The translations under genes and the position numbers were made by a program. The notes beneath the pieces are model-generated. The model saw only the letters and a list, made by a program, of their open reading frames with translations, was not told the DNA's origin and ran no database searches. Positions 23,092 to 36,000 of a stretch of 64,000 nt of DNA are shown here, piece by piece. This DNA is from Asterias amurensis (Eukaryota; Echinodermata; Asteroidea; Forcipulatida; Asteriidae). The stretch lies in contig NC_092669.1 of NCBI RefSeq assembly GCF_032118995.1, forward strand, positions 9,175,501 through 9,239,500. Direction: 5' to 3'. How positions within the stretch are numbered: position 1 is the first letter of the stretch; each line of letters opens with the position of its first letter.

Positions 23092-23226
23092 AAGTATCTG
23101 GCTTAATACCATAAACCATAATAATCTACAAGTCAAAAGTATCTGGCTTAATACCATAAACCATAATAATCTACAAGTCAAAAGTATCTGGCTTAATACC
23201 ATAAACCATAATCATCTACAAGTCAT
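23092..23226 (+). repeat. 45-bp tandem repeat, three copies
   Basis: Three nearly identical copies of gtatctggcttaatacc ataaacc...ctacaagtca. Lies just outside the LINE remnant. Confidence 0.85.
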
Positions 23227-23244
23227 CTATGGAGAAACACATAA

Positions 23245-23679
23245 TCATGGGAATGTCTTGTCTCGACAGTTATTGTACAAAGTAAACAGATATGTTTTTA
23301 ACCAGGTTTTGAATTGTTCCGATGTCTCAGCCCGTTTAACAACCTCTGGAAGACTGTTCCATAACTGAACTGCTGCATATTGGAAAGAGCGGGAACCGTA
23401 CGACTTGGTTTTGATAACTGGGGGGGTCAGAAGGGATTTATTTGAAGATCGCAGATTTCTGGTTGTTTTGTAGTCCTGAACTAAGCTTTGAAGGTAAACA
23501 GGGGCAATACCATGTATACATTGATAAGTCAGAACCAAAACTTTAAAATCAATTCTAGCCCGTATTGGTAGCCAATGTAGATCCTTAAGAATGGGTGTGA
23601 TGGATTCCTGAGTGCGAGTTCTGGTGACAAGTCTGGCCGCTGAAATAGCACTTAAATAATAGCACTTAAATTTCTCCAA
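23245..23679 (-). mobile_element. 5'-truncated LINE reverse-transcriptase C terminus
   Basis: Minus-strand frame with SAARLVTRTRTQESITPIL, DLHWLPIRARIDFKVLVLTY, IHGIAPVYLQSL, SYGSRSFQYAAVQLWNSLP and FKTWLKTYLF. This is the same domain as at 40.7 kb but clearly a different subfamily, and it is open over its length. Only the last ~140 residues remain. It lies in the CECR2/ADA2 intergenic region. Confidence 0.85.
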
Positions 23680-23900
23680 GAACGAGTCGGTTTATGAAAA
23701 GGGTTGGTATTTGGTAACCATTTATTATGAAATGCATATGGTTATAGAAAGATGTTTTTAAAGTGGAATACGTGTTAATGATCCACACAAATATATGCCT
23801 CGAAACAGCACGTAATTTCCTTTTACTTTGCAACCTACACGGGTGGCCATATTTTTAGTCAAATTAACCAAGTTAGATTCCCTTGTGGTTAACTATACAA
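23680..23900. repeat. Family B MITE fragment
   Basis: Shares atggttatagaaagatgttt, gtggaatac.tgttaatgatcc and cacacaaatatatgcctcga with the left arm of the family B elements. Truncated. Confidence 0.55.
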
Positions 23901-24119
23901 TGTCTGAAATAAACAGTTGCATACCCTTCTAGGTGACCCCTTAGCTGCATTTTCCCAGCCAGTAGTCAACATAAGATCTATTAGCATGCGAGTGTACATC
24001 ACACACAATGCTCACGCAACAGTTGAACAAATGTTGTATGCATATTGATCCTTGGCAAAATGGAGCCTGAGGATGGAAGACAAAGTGAACATTTCGACCT
24101 AAAAAACATAGATGTTAAA

Positions 24120-24300
24120 TTTGCATCGTGGATAAAGAATATACATTTTTGGTTTTACCCATATACACTGATGTATGAAGCACTGTGTACTCAGTTCTTG
24201 TGGGTCGTGGGTTTGAATCCAACCCGAGTAATATGCATGTCATTTTTTTCACAGGACTCGGGAAAGTACTGAGTATACAGTGCTACACACATCGGTTTTA
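24120..24300 (+). mobile_element. SINE fragment (same family as 6440)
   Basis: Retains the B-box region gggtcgtgggtttgaatccaa and the conserved flank acaggactcgggaaagtact gagtatac. The A box is lost or mutated. Confidence 0.55.
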
Positions 24301-24545
24301 CAGATTGTTTTACATTATAATGCTTTTGAATAAAAAGGAAATAAAAAGAGTACTGTGACTCTATATTAAACAGCTGCTTCAAACCTATAAATTTGTGGCA
24401 ATGTCATAAAGGACTTTGCAGGCAAGGTTTTTTTAATGGACATGACCTAGGCCGGTTTTAAACGGCTGTTTTAAGACATCGTCATCTACACTTTCATTCA
24501 CTCAAATAATCAGCAGCCTCAAGAAAAAAAAGTTATTACTTAAAA

Positions 24546-25834
24546 GCACCTAGATGCAACCTGAACATCACGACCCAAGGTTGAGCACCTAGATGCAACC
24601 TGAACATCACGGCCCAAGGTTGAGCACCTAGATGCAACCTGAACATCACAACCCAAGGTTGAGCACCTAGATGCAACCTGAACATCACGACCCAAGGTTG
24701 AGCACCTAGATGCAACCTGAACATCACGACCCAAGGTTGAGCACCTAGATACAACCTGAACATCACGACCCAAGGTTGAGCACCTAGATGCAACCTGAAC
24801 ATCATGACCCAAGGTTGAGCACCTAGATGCAACCTGAACATCACGACCCAAGGTTGAGCACCTAGATGCAACCTGAACATCACGACCCAAGGTTGAGCAC
24901 CTAGATGCAACCTGAACATCACGACCCAAGGTTGAGCACCTAGATGCAACCTGAACATCACGACCCAAGGTTGAGCACCTAGATGCAACCTGAACATCAC
25001 GACCCAAGGTTGAGCACCTAGATGCTACCTGAACATCACAACCCAATGTTGAGCACCTAGATGCAACCTGAACATGACGACCCAAGGTTGAGCACCTAGA
25101 TGCAACCTGAACATGACGACCCAAGGTTGAGCACGTAGATGCAACCTGAACATCACGACCCAAGGTTGAGCACCTAGATACAACCTGAACATCACAACCC
25201 AAGGTTGAGCACCTAGATGCAACCTGAACATCACGACCCAAGGTTGAGCACCTAGATGCAACCTGAACATCATGACCCAAGGTTGAGCACCTAGATGCAA
25301 CCTGAACATCATGACCCAAGGTTGAGCACCTAGATGCAACCTGAACATCACGACCCAAGGTTGAGCACCTAGATGCAACCTGAACATCACGACCCAAGGT
25401 TGAGCACCTAGATGCAACCTAAACATCACGACCCAAGGTTGAGCACCTAGATGCAACCTAAACATCACGACCCAAGGTTGAGCACCTAGATGCAACCTGA
25501 ACATCACGACCCAAGGTTGAGCACCTAGATGCAACCTGAACATCACGACCCAAGGTTGAGCACCTAGATGCAACCTGAACATCACGACCCAAGGTTGAGC
25601 ACCTAGATACAACCTGAACATCATGACCCAAGGTTGAGCACCTAGATGCAACCTGAACATCACGACCCAAGGTTGAGCACCTAGATGCAACCTGAACATC
25701 ACGACCCAAGGTTGAGCACCTAGATGCAACCTGAACATCATGACCCAAGGTTGAGCACCTAGATGCAACCTGAACATCACGACCCAAGGTTGAGCACCTA
25801 GATGCAACCTGAACATCACGACCCAAGGTTGAGC
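24546..25834 (-). repeat. 39-bp minisatellite, about 33 copies
   Basis: Very homogeneous array of a 39-bp unit (gcacctagatgcaacctgaa / catcacgacccaaggttga). Since 39 bp is 13 codons and the unit has no stop in two minus frames, long repetitive frames arise (13-residue periods such as VASRCSTLGRDVQ). No splice-site, start-context or domain evidence makes this a gene. Located between CECR2 and ADA2. Confidence 0.95.
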
Positions 25835-27051
25835 TCATGGTTAAAATGAAAGACAATGACATGGATAACTAGTACCACACTTTATGTTACCACTGGTATT
25901 GCTAACAACAACAGAGCTATATATATTGACTAGAGCGCTAACACCTCGTTATACAAGCACCAAGGTTTTGAAGCCGTGTGGGCGCATCCATGTTTATGTT
26001 TATGTACATACCAATACAAAAGCTTGAAATTTTTGGTAATTGTACGGCTATTTGCATGATAGTGCGTTTGTTCTTTTCTGTGTCATCGAACCAAAAAGTG
26101 CAGCAAATGTGAACGCACAATCTGCTGATGAGCGCACAAACTGCGAGTGTCATGTGCGTCATGGTTAAAAGGCGCCTATACCTTTTTAGTATGTCAATCA
26201 AGTCGAACTTACAGTTTTCGTAGCGCGGACGTACACGAATGGGTAGTTGTGTAAATGTAAGCGAAGACGCCCAATGTAAAAAAATCGCGGCAATGTTCTC
26301 TTAAAATTAAAATCGTTCCGTAGTTACGCAACACATCAAACATTTTTGCGCCCAGGGTGGCTTCAAAACGCAGAGCAAGTTAGCGCTCTAATCAATACAT
26401 GTATATATAGCTCTATGCTAACAACATACATTGGAAGGGTTCAACAAAAGTGTACAGACAACATTAAAGCATTAACCTTTGAAGAAGCTGAGCGGTGTGG
26501 GCAGAAGGACTAGCTTCATACTTATCTTAATAACTATAAAACGTGTGAATCAATTCTGCTAACCTTTGTATCATTCTTCAAATACTGTAGTGATTTCTTG
26601 GTGGGTAACTCAAGAGATTGACAAAATAGTGTGAGATGGCAGATTAATTATGGACCCATTAAAATGTGCACACAAAAATCCTACTGTGTGCACACAAAGT
26701 TATCCATTGAAATCAGCCTATTAGCAGTGAACCAAAATGTAAGTTTTCAGGATGCTTCAATCTTTAGTGTGTGGGTCCAGGGAACATACAATTCATCTGT
26801 TCAGACCATTTGAACAAGAATTGTGCCCCTCACAAACACAGTTGATTACCCGTAACACAATCTGCCTTCTGATTGTAATCAGTGGGTCCAGCATGTAATT
26901 TTTGTCTGCAGCTGCTCTGAGGGTTAGACCGAGGTAGAGTCCAAATTGAGGAAGTGATAAACACAGCTTGAGTTTTAAGTGATTCAATGGCTGAAATTCT
27001 ACATTCTTGGCATGTATAGCTGTAATCATTGTAGCATAATGTGGCTCATCT
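25835..27051. other. ADA2 3' flank, no other gene recognised
   Basis: Downstream of the ADA2 stop codon on the minus strand; contains its 3' UTR for an unknown length. No element recognised. Confidence 0.4.
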
Positions 27052-30000
27052 TCAAATCATTAGCACTTCATCCAAAAACGCCTGCCATTTCTTATCCCAC
27101 AGTGCCAAGGCCTTGTGTTTCTCATCACTTGTCATAACACTGTATCTGAATCAACAGAGGAAGAATACATTCAATAGATGTTTAAAATTCTTTATTAAGG
27201 AAGTCAAATGTTGAAACAGAGAATGAATTTTGATCTCTGTCTGGCTTCTTTTTATAGGTTTTGTTTGGTTTTTGTTTTAAGATTTAAAGTTTTACGTCAT
27301 CACTGCTAATAGTTTAAAAGAATGATTTTGGTCTTGTATTGTTTAAAAATCTATCATAAACTTTGCATGGGAAGATCAGTTTTTGCATTGTTAACCATTA
27401 AGTATTTGTGCTCTTAAAATGTTGAAGAATATTATAATTTGTTATAAGTGATAGAGTTGATGTTGCAATGTTAGCCTGTAATGCTTTACCTGATTGAGTC
27501 TTGTGCCAGCTGTTTTAATGTTGCAAGATCTGCTTTTGCACCAGCAAGCCCCATGAAAGTTTCATAGAAGTCAAAAGACAATGGATCAGAGCACCAGATT
27601 GGAGAGTCATCGGAGCTTATCACAAGTGGAAAGCCCTGAGAGACAAGAGTTGCTGCTGGATGATTACGAAGATCTCCAACTAAATGAAGCACCTGCAAAA
27701 AGAAAATGACAAATTATTAAAGAAGGAATCTTCATTTTATCCTAATTCCTATCATGGTTTTGTTAAAGACCCAGTAGAGGTACCTTACAAAGTTTACACA
27801 CTCCTGATTGGTCAAAGACTGGTCCTGTGATATACATGTAAAGACTGGCTCTGTGAAATTCATTTCAATTCAATTTAATTAAAAAAACTTTTATTTCGGA
27901 ATTGCTCTCATAATAAATCAAGGTGTTTAAACAGTGACAGTTAAAAACAGTGGCAAAAATTAATAGCAAGTCAGACGGGCAAAACTTAGAATTGGGTAAA
28001 GCCTTGCCTTTCGAACCCTAACCTACATGTATTGAAAGACTAGCACTGCATAAGGCTCACGAAGACAAAGGACAGACGAACACATTTACCAAATAAACAG
28101 CCCCTAAACAAGCATATTGCTGTACACAATATGCTTGTGCAGGGAACTTTCAAATCAACAGTTTTCTTTATGCATTTTGTGTTATTTGGCAAGGACAGAT
28201 GGTGCTGCGTGCGCGCCATTACCACGTAAAGGGGTTCACGCAGAAAAAGAAATCAACTTAATGTAGCTATAAATTAAATAATAAAGAATTAGGAGGTTAA
28301 AAACTGACTGACTGGTTCTGTCATGGACTAGACCGATTACAGGGGTAAAAAACTCAGTGACCAAAGAATATAAACTCCTCCCCCCCCCCTTAAAAAGAAA
28401 AAAACCCAGATGAGCTTCTTAAGGTACTAGCCTGTTGTTTCAAGTATGAGACTTTATCGTTGGTCACATGAAACACTACTCGGAAGATTGATCCAGAAGA
28501 GGGAGCTATAATTCAGTTTGATAAAACCACCATCGCAGACTTGAATAAGACTATATATAACCCTGACATGTGTGGTTGAAACAAACAAGGTCCGTTGTTG
28601 AAATGCAAATAGAGGCCATAGGCAAGGTATTGAAATTAAAACTAATTCATAGGCATGTTGCATCTCTTTTCCCGACCACGAACAGATTCAAGTCAAAGTC
28701 ATGGAGTTCCAAGTCCAAGACTAGTCTTAAGTTTGAAGCCAGCCTAGAGTCCGAAACCTGCACTTTTTTAAATTTCAAAACCAGCTTAGACTCATAAACC
28801 AGCCTTACATGCAAGTCTAAAATCTTAAGTCTAAAATCAGCCTTGAGTCATAAACTTGCCTTGAGTCAAGTTCCTCCGAACAACTGTTCTTGCTGTGTAT
28901 TGAGCATGGCCATTTTGGAATGATCTCATGGGCGCAGCAGGGGTTTGAACATGTCAATCATTGCTTTATAAGTCTGCTCCACCCACAACGTTGCCAGCTA
29001 ATGACATCGGTTGGAATTTTGGATCATTCCAAAAGGTTGTGCTCAAAGGGTCATCAAGGTTGTCAAAATATTGTAAGAAGGAAGCTGACAAATTCAAATT
29101 GAAATACCTCTTTAATTTTTTATTATTTCAACATCCAAAACACCTAGTGCAAGCTAAGAGGTAAGTGAGCACATTCAGCTAGTCAAGTTTAGTCTGTAAG
29201 CTGAAGAAAAACAGGGTTTTTATCCCCAGCCGTGCTAGTTTAAAATTGCCTTCAAGTTTAGTCTGTAAGCTGAATAAAAATAGGGTTTTTATCCCCAGCC
29301 GTGACACTTGTGTCCTTAAGCAAGACACTTAGTATGGTTTAAACCATTGCTGCGTCCTTTGGATGGGATGTAAAGCCATTGGTCTCATGTGTTGTGTAAC
29401 GCATGTAAAAGAACCCATTGCACTTATCAAAAAGAGAAGGGGTTCGCCTCAGTGTTCCTGGCTGTGGCTGCTGTATGCGCCGTAGCACCTTGTCACCCCT
29501 TATAAGGTGCTACATAAAGTGGTCTCAGAATCCATCACTGCAATAATCTTTCTGAAGGTTTGTATATTACTCAGCGCCTCGAGTACCTTGTTTGGTAGAT
29601 ATGTGCGCTATTGAGACTTCGATATTATGTGTAGCCCAGAATACAGACTTGGCAAAATAGTGGGGATAGAAAAGAATTTTTGTTTCACAATTGACCTCTG
29701 ACCTGATTTGATATTGGGTTGATCTCCAAAGCGATTCCTTTTGACTTTGCCATCTCCATAGCAACTGGATGTTTGGTAATTGCATATCCATGACCAATGC
29801 GAGAGGTGTTCAGTAGAAGTGCATCAATAAGATTATCATCAATGGCTGTTCCTTCCCAATCTGTTATAAAACAACTCAATAAATTGATTCTCAATTGAAA
29901 TAATTGAAGAGATAGTAAAGACAAATAAGCAATTAAATATATTTTTTTAATGTGGGTTAGCACTCTCTGTTTGTGCTTATCCAAGTTTTCGCATTTGAGT

Positions 30001-33000
30001 ATGACAGGTTTTTTATGTTTTCTTAAAAGCAAAGACATTTTTTTAGAGAAAATATCATTTGAACTTTTCTGTATACTATTTGTAGCTTCCCATGGGAAAT
30101 TCAATGGATACATGGGGGATCCTATATAGTTAGTCCAATGCAGACACTTTGCACATAGATATGGGAGAATGACCATTGACATGCCAACCACAGTTCTGAC
30201 CCAATCTTATTCAACATTATTGGGAAAACAACAACTCTTGGTACCACAAAAGGTAAGAATAGACTTAAAACATTGAACAATTTATAACAAGAATGATAAA
30301 CACAAATTAATTGCTACACTGATAGCAAACAGAACCACAAGAATGAGCTCTGCAAATTGTTTCTAATTTAAACTCCTCACCTGTTTCTCCTGCATGGAAA
30401 AAATAAGGAAGACTGCGATTGGTTTGAGATGGTATGAGCAACTCGTTGATGTAGTAAAAGAGTGGATACCCAGTGTCTTCCTCACCCACAAGATCAAAGC
30501 CAGCAAAATGATCTGGAAATGAATCACGAAGCTTCAGAGCTAAGTTAATACTCGCCTTCACAGTCTCACGAGGCACTTCTCTATCAAGATGAAAGACAAA
30601 ATATATGCCCATTACATTTGTTCTCATTAGTTTCCAATTGACACATCTAGAATACTATCGTCTATCTGTTAAAACTTATTTGTACATTGCATGTACAAAA
30701 TCATAGTTGTTACTTACATGTACGTTTTGGATGATATACAGATATAAAGAATTCATACTATATAAAGGCTCACAAACATGGTACATGTATGTTTTGTAAT
30801 GACACAGACATTACAGGGAACGATTTTGTCCAAAATGTTTGCATAATTTTTGTATAGCAAACTCAAAATTTTGCATAGCAGTCCATTAATTTTTTCACAG
30901 CAAATTCAAAATATGCTTAAATTGCAGATATGTAAATTTGCGCAACGGGTTAACGGTCTTAGTGCGAAAATTAAGTAAAATGCTGTCAATTAAAGGGCGT
31001 AGCCTGTTACTTTTATTGGTTTTGTTGTGAAATAAAATGGGAAAAAATGAAGTGACATCTCCCAGCACGAATCTGTGTAGTAACAGGACACCCAGTGTCA
31101 ACTGGTTAAGGACGGCGCAATAACCATCGAATTGTTGTTTATTTATCCAACAATTGTCAATGTCTAGACTTGGCTTAATATAAAAAAATAAACACACCAA
31201 AATCAGCATTCAATGTTTAATAAACTTTGCATCGGGTTATTTTATAAATGAGAAGGGGGGGGGGGTCTTAAAATGGAATTGAAATGGCAAAATACTATTT
31301 CTACCTCCAATCATCAACACATGTACTTTATGTTTGGACAATTTAACGCAAAAAAATTCACAGTATTAAATGAAAATCAACGAGGACACAAGTTGGCAGA
31401 CACAAGTTTGAAACTTTGAAACTGAAAGGATAATAAATGTGTGTAAAATTGGAAGACAACTTTAAAACCAATTTTATAATAAAGGGAACAACAAGAACTA
31501 CATGTATATTGTTTTTTAACCGATGATATTCAGTTGGAGAGGGAGGGTTACGTACTCTATTACTATATTAAAGTATTATTTTGTGCAAAGCACTAGCAGG
31601 TAGTGAAGCGATGTATCTTCACACGACTAAAAAAATAGATCAAAGTTCTTGCATTTCTCTAGCTCTTTTGTCGAAAAAAAACCCAACAGTTTAAATAACA
31701 GTTGTAATAAAAGAAGTTGTAGTATGGGGGCTAGTATAAAAGGGGAGGAGTTGTAGTATGGGGAGGGTTGTAATAAAGGGGGAGGGGTTGTAGTATGGGG
31801 AGGGTTGTAATAAAGGGGGAGGGGTTGTAGTATGGGGAGGGTTGTAATAAAGGGGGAGGGGTTGTAGTATGGGGAGGGTTGTAATAAAGGGGGAGGGGTT
31901 GTAGTATGGGGAGGGTTGTAATAAAGGGGGAGGGGTTGTAGTATGGGGAGGGTTGTAATAAAGGGGGAGGGGTTGTAGTATGGGGAGGGTTGTAATAAAG
32001 GGGGAGGGGTTGTAGTATGGGGAGGGTTGTAATAAAGGGGGAGGGGTTGTAGTATGGGGAGGGTTGTAATAAAGGGGGAGGGGTTGTAGTATGGGGAGGG
32101 TTGTAATAAAGGGGGAGGGGTTGTAGTATGGGGAGGGTTGTAATAAAGGGGGAGGGGTTGTAGTATGGGGAGGGTTGTAATAAAGGGGGAGGGGTTGTAG
32201 TATGGGGAGGGTTGTAATAAAGGGGGAGGGGTTGTAGTATGTAGTTTGTTGAACTCTTATTAACGAAATGTCCAATGTGTAGATAAATTTTTACAAAAAA
32301 TATTACAATTTGATTAAGTGCAATTTGATACCTGTTGACGGCAGAAAAACATCATCTAGTTTTTGTCATCTTGATGATGAGGTTCAATTGTCTGATGAGA
32401 TTTAATGTTCATTTAAATTTCAATCATGAAAAATCTTGAAATATGGTTGCTGCAAATATTAGCCAGATTTTTTTTGAAATTGTTACCTAGAAAATCTACC
32501 AAAAAGTAAAAGTCAATTATGATTTTTTGCATTAACTTTTCAAATGTTTCCCCAGTCTTTATCTATCACATGCCAATTATGAGCAACATTCATGTAGCTT
32601 TCAAATTCAAATTCAAATTCAAATTCTAGGGAAGAAGAAGATGGAGACGCGGGACAACCACAGAATTAAGTCCAAAGGTGTTCCTGCATATATTCCAATT
32701 TAAAAAGTTGTCAATAATTCATACCTTTGTGGAGATGAAATAAGCTTAGCTCCAGAGAAGTTGCAAGGATAAGTAGCAACAAATCGATCCACAGTTTTGG
32801 CAAACAGCTGCATCGTGTATTCAATCGGATATAAGGTCCCATGTGTTGTAGTTAACTAGCAAGGCAAGTAAAGAGTAAACACATCAGTAAACTTCAATCT
32901 TCACAATGCAACAACAACAAATTATGGCGAAAGAACGTGTAGATTGTCGAGGGCATGCAATCTAAAACATATTACAAGATATTGTATTGCATTGCAATCA

Positions 33001-36000
33001 ATTTTTTGGGGTTCAGTTCCTGGTAGCTGTTGGATTTTGATCAGGGAGGACTTTCCATCTATATTAAATATGACATCTTCTTTATTATATGGACACATTT
33101 GTAAGTCTGAAATTCAGACCCTGATATTTTCATGCATGTACATGTAGGTGAAAGCTATTTTGTTTATTTATACATCATTGTAATAAACTAAGAGGTACCT
33201 AGCAGGATATCATACACATTTGAGGTTGTAGAATGGTCCATATTTCAAAGAATATGCCTTATACTTGAATTACACAAGTTTTGATTCCACAAGGTACACT
33301 TTCAGCATAGAGTTATATAAGAACTTGAGGGCACACAAGCCTAGAAACGCAGCCCGGTGTGCAACCATTTTCTGAGTTGACAAAGCAGCATTGCATAGCA
33401 TTATTTAAAATATAACACACACACCAACTTGAACTTTGTGTTCAACGCGCGTACAAAGTTTATCTTACAAAATGGTGCCCGTGTCTCCTTGCCGTCCCGA
33501 TGCGTTTGTGCACGCAGCATCACCAGTGCGCCCTCTCGTTCTTATATATAACTCTATGACTTTCAGAGAACACATGAAACTCAAATAATATTTTGACCTA
33601 CATGTAGTATTTGCTTAGGCACTTTACAAAACCATTAGTAATACTATTTACATCATCGTCAGTGTGCATTTATAGCTCTAAGTACATTGTAACCTATAAA
33701 TAGCCTTGTGTTCTTAATAGTTCACTCCAGCGCAGATCTAGGATTTTTTCCTTGTTTGACTGAAGAGGGTGGTGGTCCAAAATGTCACCATGTATCAAAG
33801 CCCTTTACCTACAAAAAGATCGATTGAGCAACGCGCAAATTTTTACGACTTGGGTACAGATGGATCTGGGGGCTGCTTTTTAAAAACATTTTTATTGAAC
33901 TTTGCTTCTATTGCAGTTAATAATGTTTCAAGGTGTATCCTGTGGCCTCTTTTAGCACAATTTTGGTTGACTCGTCCAGCGGGCGATTAAACAAAAAATC
34001 AGTGTTGACACTTACCTGTTGAATAACACTTCTCATCTCCATGTACTGCACATTGTCTTCCATAAATTCACTCAAGGCTTGCCATAAGTACATCTCAAAA
34101 ACATTTGCATCTTTTGTCAGGTCGTTTATTGAAAAGAAGCAAGACTGAAATTTTGTCCATGCTGCAGTAGAATTTGGATAAACTTTGAGGGGATCTTCAT
34201 CGGTCCACATTGTCATCTTGGTAAAAAGCCTGCATGGTGATAATAATAAGATTGCATTGTAGTCATGTGCCTGAATGTATTGAAAATCGACTGATCATAA
34301 ATAAAATGTGCACAATTATGTTTCAGCCCCATACAAAATGCCGCCTGGAATCTACCAGGAACCTCTAGGGATTGGGAAATATCCTGGTTAAGGTCAGTTG
34401 GAAGAACCAGGATTCCCAACGGGATGCAAATTTAAGATCACATCTAAAGAGCTGTCTTTTAGCCTTGCAATACCAAATCTTACTCTTTTCCGTTATTCTG
34501 GATCAAGAATTGAAATAAGGAATGTACTCACATATGATTTAAAGTGACCATCTGGTAATAATGTTAAATATGTAAGTCATTACTGGAAAGCTGTTAAAGA
34601 CTTTCCAAGTTTGGCCACAAAAACTCAAAGATCCTTTTCAATTGGTGTTTACATTGTCATTAAACTTAATGGATGAGCAGTTAATCTGCCTCGGGCAGCC
34701 AGCAGTCCTACTGGATCCATTAGAAGTTTTCTGTTTGAAAAAGTAATTACATGGAAATAACAGGTGTGAGTTGCCAGACAAAAAGGATGTGTCTTTAGTT
34801 TCTTTCTTTAATGGGGCTTTCCATAATGGTGAACATTTCAACAGTGAATGTAGAGGCAACGCACTAACCATTCATCAAAGTTTTTTTCCCCAAAAGACAC
34901 TCGGGCAGCTGAGACATTCTGCCACATACTGCATGACGGTTTTGCAACTTTTGGTGGTGTACAGAAGAATTCAAATCGCAAAGACTGGGCTTCATCTGAT
35001 GAGACGCAGTAATAAAGATTACTCATGTATGTGATGTTCTTTATCACCCAGTCGATGGTTGTGAGTGAGATAGAATGTAAGTGTAAAGCACCACCTAAAC
35101 AGAAATGAGAACTTTCATTAAAGAACAATAGGAAATCCACAGGAAATTAAAAGAGGAAGCTTTGGGAGAAATTGTGGTGGTATAGCCATTATTTTAACAT
35201 AGTAATAATAATAATAGTAATAATAATAACCCGTTTTTATATAGCGCTTTTCACAACGGAGGGCGTCCCAAAGCGCTTCACATACCCCTGGTCACTGGAA
35301 CCATCTCTGCCCTCACAGGTACCCATTTACCCCTAGGTGGAAAGAGAAGCAATTATAGTTAAGTGTCTTGCTCAAGGATACAAGTGTCACGACCGGGATT
35401 TGAACCCACACTCTGCTGAACAGAAGCACCAGAGCTTGAGTTCGGTGCTCTTATCTGCTCGGCCAGTCAGTCCAACAAGCTAGTATGTTGTACTTATTCC
35501 GTCAATGACTAGAAAGAAAGCAACTAGCGGCAAATACCAAACAAATGAACTTAAAACAGGCTAGCTGTCACTTACAAAAACAATGATAGCATCCACAATA
35601 ACCAGCTGATTGCGAGGAGGCTTATTTGCAAAAATGCAATTGTTTTTATAAACAGGCCATGATGTTCAGACAGCATAACAGTTTTAATCTTACTAGCAGC
35701 AGGGGACAGTCATAAAAAAAAAGTACCTTGTTTTTAGACAGTTCAAAGTAACTATGTAAACCCGATATGGTTAATCTTTAGTTTCTCAGCACTCAGCACC
35801 ATGCCCCAACACAACAACATCCGCTACAAGATGCTTGCTTTCATTTATGGTGTGTTACACAACATGTCCTAGGTCACTGGTCACCTGTGTGGACTTCAAA
35901 CTAGATGGTGTTTGTTTTTTCTTTCAACACACCTTGCTACAAGATAAAACCAAAGTGGTTCAGCGTTCAACCACCCTCACAGACTGATTGAACTAAGACA

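Noticed and set aside
24540..25862. Long minus-strand frames of 13-residue repeats
   Set aside because: They follow entirely from a 39-bp minisatellite whose unit lacks stops in two frames; no splice or domain evidence.
31691..32275. Pro/Tyr-rich repetitive minus-strand frame
   Set aside because: Product of the 37-bp G-rich minisatellite in an ADA2 intron; 37 is not a multiple of three, so the frames rotate and the peptide is fortuitous.
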